Shown in pieces: positions 23,809 to 33,635 of a DNA stretch of 64,000 bases (positions are counted from its first letter, which is position 1; every line of letters starts with the position of its first letter). Below the pieces are notes generated by a model. It ran no database searches. It was not told the DNA's origin and saw only the letters and a list, made by a program, of their open reading frames with translations. The position numbers were made by a program, and so were the translations under genes. Location: assembly GCA_020747065.1 (NCBI GenBank), contig JAGMVK010000004.1, positions 2,666,001 through 2,730,000 on the forward strand, in the 5' to 3' direction. This stretch comes from Cadophora sp. MPI-SDFR-AT-0126 (Eukaryota; Ascomycota; Leotiomycetes; Helotiales; Ploettnerulaceae).

Positions 23809-23905
23809 TGTCTTTGCCCGATTAAATCCTTCAAGCTTTACACCGTAAGTCCTCAATAACATCTTTTCCACCAACCTCGCCTTCTTCGGCCTCCTCCATC
23901 GGCAT

Positions 23906-24928
23906 TCATTGCCAATCATCATCCTTATAGTACTTTTTCCAAAAGCCTCGGAAGTTCTTCTTTTTTCCCTCGGTAGTAATCTCTTCGATTTCCTCTTTGG
24001 TCAACTTGAATTCAGTAATCTTCAAATATTGCTTCAACCTCCCCTCATTCGAGCTTGTAGTCACAGCCACAATACCCTGATCAATCACCCATCTCAGCGC
24101 AATCTCACCAGGCGTAACATTGTACTTCTTAGCCAGTTTATCATAAACACCATCAACTGGACCGGGAGCAGCTCTCGTGATAGCCGTAAGAGGGCCGTAC
24201 GCGCTAGCCTTGATACCGTGCTTCTTCTGGAATTCCAAAAGCTCAACATGTTGTAGATAAGGGTTGAACTCGATCTGGTTGATGGCTGGAATTATCTTCG
24301 CTGTCTCAAGAATAGCTTCTAGATCAGCTTTGCGGAAGTTGGAAACTCCAATGGTCGTTGCTTTGCCAGAGGCGTGGATGGCTTCCAAGTCGGCCCATTT
24401 GGCTTGAATGTCCGCTGGAGACTTGGCAAAGAAGGGAGCATGAATCAGGTATTGGTCGACATAGTCTAGACCGAGCTTCTTAAGAGATGTTTCGAAGGCC
24501 TCTTGGGTGTTTTGAGGGTTGACGCCGTCGATCTTGGTGGTCACGTAGAGTTTCTCGCGTGGGACACCTGATTCCTTAATAGCAACACCAAGCTCCGCTT
24601 CGTTTCCATAGACTATGAAATGTTAGATTGTACTCAAGACTCACGTATATGGCACTTCTTGATAATAATGGAAGAAAGCTATCGGAATGAAGCTCACCTT
24701 GAGCACCGTCTAAATGGTGGTAGCCAGTCTTGATGGCCAAGACAACAGTCTTCACCAATTCTTTGTCAACAGGCGAGTTTGGGTCTGGCTTATAATTGGC
24801 TGTTCCAAGACCATAGCCAAGCTTGATAATGTCAGCTTCAGATGTCCCAAATCTCCCAGAGAAGGTAATGCACATACAACAGGAATCTCCTTTCCGTCGT
24901 TCAACTTCAAGTTGGGAATATTGGCCAT
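23906..24928 (-). CDS. Aldo/keto reductase
   Basis: Three exons (24878-24928, 24698-24821, 23906-24612) give 293 residues. The AKR tetrad is complete: Asp55 (HHLDGAQ), Tyr60 (VYGNEAE), Lys85 (VTTKIDG) and His116 (YLIHAPF). IGVSNFRKADLE and INQIEFNPYLQ, conserved lining of the (alpha/beta)8 barrel, and the NADPH-binding region VAVTTSSNEGRLKQYL are also present. It should reduce carbonyl compounds with NADPH in the cytosol. It resembles yeast YDL124W/AKR3-type alpha-keto amide or 2-methylbutyraldehyde reductases, but the exact substrate cannot be read. It diverges from SelO with a 505-bp shared upstream region. The tail ending KKYYKDDDWQ fits this AKR subgroup. Confidence 0.95.
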
Positions 24929-25433
24929 TTTGACGAATCGCGGGGTTGCTGGCGGGGCAAATGCACAAGAGGAGAGTCTTGGACTTTTCGCTGAAGGTCG
25001 AATAGTTATACAGTAGGCAGTTCGCAGACTTTTATGGAAGTTTATCATCAAGAAATAAAGGAACCTTTCAATGGAAACTTCGTTGACTCTGAATAAGTGC
25101 AAAGGTGGGTGGGTTGTTGCGTGCTAGGATACCCGTCCTCGGGCCGTCCTTTCGGGTACGTACTTGTAGCAGAAGTCGTCATGATCGTGCACCATTGCGA
25201 AGGGCGGCGGAAGGCGGCAGAATTGTAACTCGACCCTGGTCCGGCGAGCAGGGGAGGAGCTCTCCTCCAGAAACCGCCACCGAGACATATCGAGGCCGAG
25301 ACCTTCAACGTCAGTCAGCAAATCGTTTTTTTTTTATTCCCGACTCGTTCTACCATTTGGAATCATTTTGTTCCTCCCCATCTACTTTAATACCAAAATC
25401 CTGTAGACATAATTCTCTTTCTCTTCATTGTTT
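24929..25433. promoter_or_regulatory. Shared promoter region, AKR / SelO
   Basis: 505 bp between divergent start codons of two redox-related genes. An A/T-rich tract lies close to the SelO leader (TTTTTTTTTATT near 25326). No defined operator is recognised. Confidence 0.55.
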
Positions 25434-27350
25434 ATGCTTTCGAAACTTCTTTCTAGACCTTTGATACCCCGCATGCGACTGGCACAAATGGCGGCCCATC
25501 TCTCGAATGGCTCCTCACAAGGAGGCAGCTCTCTCGCAGATCTGCCCAAGTCATGGACCTTTACATCCTCTCTTCCTCCAGATTCGAAATTTCCAACGCC
25601 GGATGCCTCACACAAGACACCACGAGAAGATATCGAGCCGAGACAAGTCAAAGGCGCATTGTTTACTTGGGTTCGGCCGGAAGAGGCAAAGGAACCGGAG
25701 CTTTTGGGCGTGAGCCCTGCTGCTATGAGAGACCTCGGGATCAAAGCCGGAGACGAGAAGACGGAAGAGTTCAAACAAACAGTTGCTGGTAATCGCCTAC
25801 TGGGGTGGGATGCAGAGAAGGGAGAAGGTGGATACCCTTGGGCACAATGTTATGGAGGGTGGCAATTTGGATCTTGGGCTGGACAATTGGGTGATGGAAG
25901 AGCCATTTCTCTATTCGAGACGACGAATCCAAGCACGAAGAAACGCTACGAGTTACAATTGAAGGGAGCTGGAATAACGCCCTATTCAAGATTCGCTGAT
26001 GGCAAAGCTGTCCTGAGATCAAGTATTCGAGAATATATCGTCTCGGAAGCCCTCAATGCTCTGCGAATACCTACAACCAGAGCTTTATCTCTCACCTTAT
26101 TACCACATTCCAGAGTCCGACGAGAGACGATAGAGCCTGGAGCTATCGTGGCTCGATTTGCAGAATCGTGGCTTCGCATTGGCACATTTGATATACTACG
26201 AGCACGAGGAGACCGAGACTTAATAAGACAATTGTCGACATATATTGCCGAAAACGTCTTTGAAGGATGGGAGTCACTGCCAGCAAGGAACCCATCAGAA
26301 GATGGAAGTGACGGAAGTCCCTTGCCAACAGGCGTTGCCAAAGACACCATAGAAGGACCTGCTGGTCTGGAAGAGAATCGCTTCACACGTCTTTATCGTG
26401 AGATAGTCCGCCGCAATGCCAAAACAGTAGCAGCATGGCAAGCGTACGCTTTTACCAATGGTGTCCTCAACACAGACAACACTTCCATCTTCGGGTTATC
26501 AGTTGACTTTGGACCATTCGCCTTCCTAGACAACTTCGATCCCAACTACACCCCGAACCACGACGACCATATGCTGCGATACTCGTACAGGGCCCAGCCT
26601 ACGATCATCTGGTGGAACCTCGTCAGACTAGGCGAATCCTTAGGCGAACTAATCGGCATTGGTGGCGGCGTCGATGCAGAAGAATTCGTCGAGAAGGGCG
26701 TTCGGCAAGAAAATGCCGACGACCTCGTCTCTCGCGCTGAAGCACTCATCACACGCACAGGCGAAGAATTCAAAGCAGTCTTTCTAGAAGAGTACAAGCA
26801 ACTCATGACCGCCCGTCTGGGCCTCAAAGTCCACAAGCAATCCGACTTCGATGATCTATTCAGTGAGCTCCTTGATACCATGGAAGCGCTCGAACTGGAT
26901 TTCAACCAGTTCTTCCGCAAACTGAGCAATTTCAACGTCAGTGATCTAGAAACAGACGAGCAGCGAAAAGAGAAAGCCGGTGTTTTCTTCCACCACGAAG
27001 GCGTCACCGGTTTAGGGAACACAGACGAGTCAGCACGAAAACGTATCGCGGAGTGGCTTCAGAAATGGAGCACTCGAGTCTATGAAGATTGGGGACCGAA
27101 TGGTGAAGACGCGGCTAGACAGGTAGAGATGAAGAAAGTTAATCCCAAGTTCATTCCCAAGTCGTGGATTCTGGATGAGGTTATCAAGAGGGTGGAGAAG
27201 CAGGGGGAGAGGGAGATTCTGGATCGTGTTATGCATATGGCATTACATCCGTTTGAGGAGAGATGGGGGTGGGATGAGAAGGAAGAGGAGAGATTTTGTG
27301 GTGATGTGCCGAAGTTTGATAGAGCTATGCAATGTTCTTGCAGCTCTTAG
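25434..27350 (+). CDS. Protein adenylyltransferase SelO, mitochondrial (Fmp40-like)
   Basis: A single exon of 638 residues from the first true ATG at 25434 (MLSKLLSRPLIPRMRLAQM), a plausible mitochondrial presequence. SelO is a pseudokinase fold that binds ATP upside-down and transfers AMP to Ser/Thr/Tyr of redox proteins. The conserved segments are all here: GGWQFGSWAGQLGDGRA, YELQLKGAGITPYSRFADGK, SSIREYIVSEALNAL, the metal-binding NTDNTSIFGLSVDFGPF, and FLDNFDPNYTPNHDD. Vertebrate SelO ends with a selenocysteine close to its C-terminus; here the tail is RAMQCSCSS, with Cys in its place, as usual in fungi, which lack Sec. An insert around residues 283-305 (ARNPSEDGSDGSPLPTG) is fungus-like. 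No intron is seen. Divergent from the AKR gene; a shared role in oxidative stress is inference. Confidence 0.95.
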   Translation: MLSKLLSRPLIPRMRLAQMAAHLSNGSSQGGSSLADLPKSWTFTSSLPPDSKFPTPDASHKTPREDIEPRQVKGALFTWVRPEEAKEPELLGVSPAAMRDLGIKAGDEKTEEFKQTVAGNRLLGWDAEKGEGGYPWAQCYGGWQFGSWAGQLGDGRAISLFETTNPSTKKRYELQLKGAGITPYSRFADGKAVLRSSIREYIVSEALNALRIPTTRALSLTLLPHSRVRRETIEPGAIVARFAESWLRIGTFDILRARGDRDLIRQLSTYIAENVFEGWESLPARNPSEDGSDGSPLPTGVAKDTIEGPAGLEENRFTRLYREIVRRNAKTVAAWQAYAFTNGVLNTDNTSIFGLSVDFGPFAFLDNFDPNYTPNHDDHMLRYSYRAQPTIIWWNLVRLGESLGELIGIGGGVDAEEFVEKGVRQENADDLVSRAEALITRTGEEFKAVFLEEYKQLMTARLGLKVHKQSDFDDLFSELLDTMEALELDFNQFFRKLSNFNVSDLETDEQRKEKAGVFFHHEGVTGLGNTDESARKRIAEWLQKWSTRVYEDWGPNGEDAARQVEMKKVNPKFIPKSWILDEVIKRVEKQGEREILDRVMHMALHPFEERWGWDEKEEERFCGDVPKFDRAMQCSCSS

Positions 27351-28041
27351 ATAGAGAGACGTATCCTCGTCAAATGCTATCATATGTATGAATATCTTTC
27401 ATGACACCAACGGAGACTTTGAGCCCAACATTAAATACTTTGACAGCTCTACCTATATTCCTTTTTTACAACCATCATCCTCACTTGCAGTAGTGCTTAC
27501 AACAAGCAAGTTCTGCATTCCTTGGTCCCATTCTATCTACCCCACACCACGCCCTATAGTCCTATGACATGTCAAAATTCAAGTCAATACGAGGTCCTTC
27601 GCCCACACACCCCACTTTTCAGAACAACCCTTGTGAATCTGCATGCAATTCCACATCCGTGCCTGCCTTGAGCAAGCTCTTCTGCATCCCATGTCAATGG
27701 GATGGTAAGCCAACGTAGACCAACACTACCTATCCGGAGCCAGCCAGTCAAGCCATTCCCCGAACAGGTTTACATCCCAATTCGCTATGGTTCCCCATTT
27801 AGTTATGGTTCCCCATTTAGTTAGCTACAGGCTAGTTTCATCCTCTCTACATCCAAATATATGGACGGACATCCATCTCTTGCCTTTCTCGATACTTTGA
27901 CGTCCAAGATAAACATATTTCCAGAGATACAAACCCAATACTCAAGTACTGTACACCTAATCTCACTTTTCATTCGCCAACTTGCTGAAACCAATCAACA
28001 GGTTTCTCACTCGGATCCATTCTCAAAATATTAGATTCAAA
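27351..28041. other. Intergenic between SelO and GNAT gene
   Basis: About 690 bp with no gene. It holds the SelO 3' UTR, the GNAT promoter and an exact 18-bp tandem duplication at 27786-27821. Confidence 0.55.
27786..27821. repeat. Exact 18-bp tandem duplication
   Basis: The unit TATGGTTCCCCATTTAGT occurs twice head to tail with no mismatch, at 27786-27803 and 27804-27821. It looks like a recent slippage or repair duplication. Confidence 0.95.
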
Positions 28042-29481
28042 ATGCCACTCGAACTCTCTGTCGCGACAGAAGCGGATATGGAATCCATATCTCGCTCTCA
28101 GATGGCTGCTTGTACGTAGCCAACCATCACATCACGCCTCTCTTGCTACATATCCAGACTTCATAACGCCTCCCACTCATCTCAAGCCACATCATCAAAC
28201 CTTCCTCAATCCTCTCAACCCCCAAATCCAACACCCTCAAAATCCTCTTTAAAAAAAACCAACAAACCCCTCAATACTAACACCCCTCTCCGCCCCCAGT
28301 CCACCCCATCGACCCCGTCCACTCCCTAATCTTCCCCTCTCCCACACCCATCCCAGAATCAACAATCAGCAGCGTAACCACCCGGCAGCTCTCCACCTGG
28401 CGCAAGAACCCCACGGGCATCCGCTGGGTGAAAATAACAGACTCGGCCAAACCTCTCGATGAGCAAGGCCGTCCATTCGTCATTGCGGCTGCGAAATGGA
28501 TTTTCTTTGATGAGGAGAGGGATGGTGAGGAGGAGAGGTGGCCGAGGGAGGGGGAGGTGAAGGTTGATGTATGTGTGACTGTTTTACTCTCTCCCTACTT
28601 ACTGTCTTGGCTTTTCGTTTTGCTCTCACGGATTCGATTCCCTAGCACTCAAGTCTACCTAAACTGCTCTCTCTGTACCCCTCGCAGTCACGGCTCTCTA
28701 CCGTACTTAAAATCTCACAACCTAAATCCCCTAACCGATCTTTAAACACCCAATATCCGAAAACAAAAACACAAAGAACTAACAACCATCCCCTGCCAGT
28801 GGGTACAACCCAATCCACCCACTCCCAACGCCCCCAAAATCAAGTACGAAGTCGCCGGCGCAGACGACGCCCCCTACATCTCGTACATCCTCGAAACATT
28901 CTACACCAACAAACGGCGATACATGACCGGTGCCTGCGCGTACGTACATTCACTTTCCTCTTCTATCCAACCCCATGATCTCGAATCTCATATAGCATCA
29001 AATATCAATCAACCAATTTCACACCCCATACCAAAATTCCCCCCTTTAGCCTCCACTACGCTAACCACCTACCTACCTACCCACCTATCTAACTTATCCA
29101 CCTCCCAGCGTCCTCGACATATGCTTCACCCACCCCACCTACCAAAAGCGTGGAGCCGGCAAACTTCTCGTCGAATACGGGATCGCGGAAGCAGACAGGA
29201 GGGGCGTGCCAGCCTGGGTAGAAGCTAGTGTTTTCGGGAAGGGGCTTTATGAGAAATTTGGATTTGGGGTTGGAGAGGGGGTGGTGAGTGAGTATTGGGG
29301 ACTGGGACCGCTGGGGGTGAGGGTAGCGAGGGAGATGGGTGTGGAGGGTTGGGGTGAGGGTGAGGGTGAGAGGGGGTATGGGGAGGGGTGGAAGGAGGAG
29401 TGGACGGAGAAGGGGTATCAGGGGGCGAGTTGGTGGTTTATGGGGAGGGAAGCAAAAGGGAAGGGGAAGACAGTGGTGTAA
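28042..29481 (+). CDS. GNAT-family N-acetyltransferase
   Basis: Four exons (28042-28111, 28300-28568, 28800-28939, 29109-29481) give 283 residues. The start is MPLELSVATEADMESI, a common opening in fungal GNAT proteins. The acetyl-CoA-binding region follows the third intron: VLDICFTHPTYQKRGAGKLL, where QKRGAG is the Q/RxxGxG/A pyrophosphate loop. VPAWVEASVFGKGLYEKFGF, the late GNAT strand and helix, comes next. The segment between the N-terminal strand and the acetyl-CoA motif is longer than usual and acidic. The C-terminal 60 residues are Gly/Glu-rich and may be disordered. Substrate unknown. The plus strand is strongly C-rich in the introns and G-rich in the last exon, an unusual local strand asymmetry. 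Confidence 0.88.
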
Positions 29482-30257
29482 AATACCATGTTCAGGTAGG
29501 TGGCTCCCCTGAATAGAGACTTACTCGAACGGAGTGATAGGTATCATCATAGACACAGGATAGATCAAGATAAGTAAGTGGTTTGAGGGATCTTTGAATT
29601 CAGATGAGCACTGCCATATCTAGTCGCCCAACACGCCTCAAACCCATCCCCAATTATCAACCACTCATTTCATTCGCGCCTTTTCTTATTCATCGACCGA
29701 GTCCATGGCCACGTGCCATGCTCTCAAAAGAGAAGGCGTCATGAATATGCATCTCGTCGCAAGATAGACCAGCATTTGTTCTCAAAAGGAACCAGCCAAT
29801 CCATAGCGGACCACCCCAAACTCCAAATGACCTCCCCACTAGCACAGGTATCGAGCGATCTCCATTGCGCTGCTTGCAAAATAAAAATTCAAGAAAAAGA
29901 AAAAGCCGCAAATTTTTGACCCAGTCCGTTCGTATCTAAAAAGATAAGACCGCTTTAGTCTCCACCCAACCATGAAATGTGTCTGGTCATATTCGTAAAC
30001 CACCCGTTTCGTGTTTGACTTCGTGATCCTGGTAATACAGTTGTAAAGGAAATAGCAAAAGAAAAGAGGTACACACACAAAGCCTACTCCCCATCCAAAA
30101 TTCCGTAACTGATATAGTAGCAGAATCCTTGAATGGCTGGACATAGGATGCTGTTTTGACCCGCAGAACCGAAATAGCAAATTCGTTGGATGGAGCTTTT
30201 ATACACCGCAAGCAAAGTTCGAATTCGTCCTGGGATCCAGTGTCGCCTTTTCGAGAC
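29482..30257. other. Convergent 3' region between GNAT gene and SCD6
   Basis: About 780 bp where two genes converge. Short frames only; it is expected to hold both 3' UTRs. Confidence 0.5.
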
Positions 30258-32334
30258 TTACACAGCTGCTTGTGCATCTCCACGGCCTCGATATCCGCCA
30301 CGGCCACGGCTTGGTTGAGCACCTCCACTATAGCCTCGATTTCCTCTGAAACCGCGTCCACGTCCTCGGCCACGATATCCACCACGATAGCCGTTGTCAA
30401 CACTGCCCTGGCCGAAGGTCTCAACATTTTTCTTCTGCTCCTCTCCTCTCCATTCTCGACCACCTTGTCTTTGGCCGCTAGCTTCCATGCGATCCTTACT
30501 CTCAGAGGAGATGTTATCGAAAAACGATGTTGACTTGTTGTAGCCACCAGCTGGTACTTCAGCTTCGAGTGGAGACGCATCTGGAGGGTTCTCTCCCAAA
30601 GGTGATCCAGCGATTGCCTCCTTGACCAGATCCTGCTTGTTGAACTTGGCGTTCGCGGTTTCAAAGTCGAAATCCGACTCTGGAACCTCAACCTTCTTTT
30701 CCACATTTCGAGCACCACCACGTGCGCCACCTCTACCTCTATTTGGGGTAAATCCAGTACCGGCTGCTCCTGGATGTCTTGGAGCACGAATAGGGTCATT
30801 GATTCTCATATCGTTGACCTTCTTGGCGAGGTTATCGGTATTGTTACCGTTCATTTGACCAGGCAGCTTTGCCATTGCTGCAGCAACAGCAGCAGTTGCG
30901 GCTTGTGTTGCATCTCTCAACGTAGCCGCCGGGTCAACAGCCTTAGTACCTGGGGCTTGGGCATTGTTGTTCTGTTGTTGAAGAGGTGCCTTTGCGGCAG
31001 CGGGGCTTTGCAGTGGGATAGCTGGAGTGACCCGGTTGTTATTCTTTGGCCCAGATGGAACAGCCTTCGCAGTGGCCTTGTTAGCTGCTGTTTGGGCAGT
31101 GGACGGATGCTCAATTGCAGCTTGGACCTCATTTGGAGATGGCTTTGTTGCCGTTGGTGGAGATGGAGCCTTCTGAACTGCGGCAGCTGCCATTTCAGCC
31201 GCGGGCTTTGCCAAGCTCTTGGGTTCGGCTTGCTTCTCCGCAGCCGTCGCAGCTGGAGGTGATGGCTGCTTATTTGCGCATGGGCCAATTGGAGCCGGCT
31301 TCGGGCCTTGATTCTGGTTCGGAGGTGGTTGGAATTGTCCTGGAGGTCCTGGTGGGTAGCCATATGGAGGGAATGGTCCAGGTGGGAAGCCTTGGGGTCC
31401 AGGATACCAGCCAGGAGGCGGCGCACCATAAGGCATCGGAGGGAAACCATTAGGGCCAGGTGGGGGAGGACCAGCACGACCCCATCCTGTCGGTGGTGGA
31501 TAGAATGGTGGGTATTGTGGATGATGAGCGAACTGAGGAGGAACACCTTGAGGAGGACCTTGAGAAGGGCCTTGTGGTGGACCTTGTGGTTGTTGACCTT
31601 GGCTTTGTTGCGGGGGACCTTGGGAAGACTGGCGTTGCGGCTGAGGAGCAGGAGCAGGACCGGGACCGGGAGCTTGAGTTTGACTTGGTGGTGTAGGACG
31701 GGAGCCGCTCTGTGAGATAGACTCATTAGCAAGGGCGTAATTAGATTTCCAGACAACCGATATTGTATGTAAGTTCTCCAATCAGAAGGAAGGCAACGGA
31801 AAATCTCCACACGGTTTTGCGCTCTCGGAGACAATTTGATTTAACATCCGAAATTCTTTCATCACTTAAAGCAGCCATAGCTGTAGCATATGTGCAAGAC
31901 AGCATTCCAGGGAATATAAGCACTTACACCAAGAATGGCAGGGTCGTTGAGCTTTGGCGGGTTGTTCTCCTTCGCAGCAGGGGTCTGCTCGATTCTCAAG
32001 TCCTTCACATCGCTACCACGGAACACAATGTATTCGTAGACGCTATCGGAAGGAGGAATGTAGTCTTCGGGATTGACTTTTCGGTTTTCCGTACCAAAGG
32101 ATGAGACATTTTCGAGTGCGACCGTCGCGTTCTCGGAGTTGATTTCGTGAAGAGTACCGACATATCTAGCTTCCAGTCAATTCCAGTGTCGAGCATTATT
32201 GATCGCGTTGAGCATACCGAATGTCACTCTTCGAAACCAGAGATATCCTCGCCCTGAATACCAGACGCGTTAGCGTTCGAGGTGCATTGAAGAAGACCTC
32301 AGCCTCAATAGACTAACCCTAAGAATTCCGCCAT
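30258..32334 (-). CDS. SCD6: Scd6/Sum2/LSM14-family mRNP and P-body protein
   Basis: Four exons (32318-32334, 32218-32253, 31928-32165, 30258-31709) give 580 residues. The N-terminal Lsm14 domain is spread over the first three exons: MAEFLGARISLVSKSDIR, then YVGTLHEINSENATVALE and the conserved YEYIVFRGSDVKDLRIE. A long Pro/Gln/Gly-rich region follows (about residues 100-210, many PPG and QGPPQ repeats), then an Ala/Pro linker. The FDF motif region is DFDFETANAKFNKQDLVKE, the FFD-type box is NKSTSFFDNISSES and a TFG-like box is NVETFGQG. The C-terminus is RGG-rich. Scd6 binds eIF4G through its RGG domain to repress translation. Its FDF/FFD/TFG motifs recruit Dhh1 (DDX6) and Edc proteins to P-bodies. 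The first exon is only 17 nt. The 218-nt last intron contains an open reading that could be mistaken for coding sequence. A stop overlapping a donor-like GTAAGT closes the gene. Confidence 0.94.
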
Positions 32335-32676
32335 CTTGCTGTGATACTGCGATCAGCTCACAGGAATCTCGTAGGTAATTAGATGCGAAAGGAAAGAGGA
32401 GAAGATTGTTAGTGTGAGATGCGCGCAAAGTGGTGGGTGGTTATTGTGAAAGAGAAAGAAGGGAGGTTTGCGAGTTGATGGGGAAGTTTGTCGATATTCA
32501 TAGTGAGCGAAGCCAAGAGGTGAAAACGCAGGGCTGGGGGACCAATCGCGCTAGCCTAGCGAATCATGTGGCAAACCTTGCCGCGTCTGGGGGCCGAGAG
32601 AGTCCAGTCAATGAATCTCAGCCTTACCGAGCTGCAACCTCCCTCCATCGCCGACTCGATAATCCCCAATCCAAAC
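32335..32676. promoter_or_regulatory. Short shared promoter, SCD6 / KPWE-motif gene
   Basis: 342 bp separate the two divergent start codons, so both promoters and leaders must overlap or be very compact. No specific site is recognised. Confidence 0.6.
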
Positions 32677-33635
32677 ATGGCAACTGAAACAGCTGCTCAC
32701 GACACAAACATCTACGAGCAGTTGGAGAACTATCCTTGGGACAGCGATAAAGAGTTTCAGGTTCGTAGTACTGGTCTATCATACTCATCCACAGCAAATA
32801 TTCATCAGCCTCGGCTTCTTTTCCTATGTTGATGTTGCCCCTCATTGTCAATTGTCTCTCCATCAAAAGAGACATTCTTCCTCGATGAAGCTCAATTTCT
32901 GGATGAGATACTCTCTCTTAATCTAATATCATATTATCTCATATCCAACATCAACATTCACTTCATCACAATCTCTTGTTTCTTTTAAGTACCGTTTAAG
33001 ACAAACACTTACACTCACCAAAGGGGGGACTTACAGCAATACTTGGTCCCAACCCTTCACCCTCCCAACTACAAGACCTAACCCTCCGCGCTCAATGCTT
33101 CTACCTCTCCCGCAAAAAGTCCATCCCAATCGACTTCAACGGCTATAAAGCATACCTCGACTCCAAGCAACCTTCCTCCAGCGGAGCCGAACCAACAAGA
33201 TCCTCAACCTCGCCCTCAGACTCAGCTTCCAACACAGTTTCAAACTCCACGCCGACTACTGAAACAACTTCACCTCAGTCCCAACCTTTACCAACCACCA
33301 ATCCCTCCAACATGGCTCTAACAAGCACCCCCGTCAACCCTACCTCCTTCACCTCTCCCTCCACGACCGCCACACCCGGCGCTCAGCCTGGCGCACCGTA
33401 TCCGCGCAGCTTCGCCGAGATAGTAGCACTCATTCAAAGCGGCGCGCCCATCCCTGGTATCAGAGAAATAGACGACACGCCGCGCGGTCTGGCAGCCAGC
33501 AGTCCGTCTGTGATGCCGAAGCGCAGGAAGCCTTGGGAGAAGGACGTGCCGGAGGACGTTATCCAGGGCAGGGGACCAGGGACGTTTGGAGATCATAGGG
33601 ATCAGCAGATTCGGCAGGAGTATCCGGATGCTTGA
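32677..33635 (+). CDS. KPWE-motif protein, Pex39-like (fungal DUF5572-type)
   Basis: Two exons (32677-32760 and 33024-33635) give 231 residues. The N-terminus MATETAAHDTNIYEQLENYPW leads into DSDKEFQ|GGLTAILGPNP, which joins cleanly across the intron. A helical stretch follows (LQDLTLRAQCFYLSRKK, IPIDFNGYKAYLDSK). After a Ser/Thr/Pro-rich linker of about 90 residues comes the conserved block PYPRSFAEIVALIQSGAPIP with GIREIDDTPRG, and then MPKRRKPWEKDVPE. The YP-x-SF-x-EI-x-x-LI-x-x-G-x-P-x-PGI plus (R/K)PWE pattern matches what I recall of the recently described peroxin Pex39 (human C6ORF226, yeast YJR012C). That protein assists Pex7/PTS2 import and shares the PWE motif with Pex13. The fungal proteins are often labelled DUF5572 or Pex14/17-like. 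No signal peptide or membrane segment is visible. The N-terminal half is not part of human Pex39. The Pex39 link is motif-based inference. Confidence 0.78.

Noticed and set aside
30774..31715. Several open frames on the plus strand opposite SCD6
   Set aside because: They mirror the Pro/Gln/Gly-rich repeats of SCD6 and carry no domain of their own.
31741..31923. Minus-strand open frame inside the last SCD6 intron
   Set aside because: The stretch has donor GTAAGT, a GCTAAT branch site and a CAG acceptor, and its removal joins DPAILG to SGSRP in frame. It is intron.
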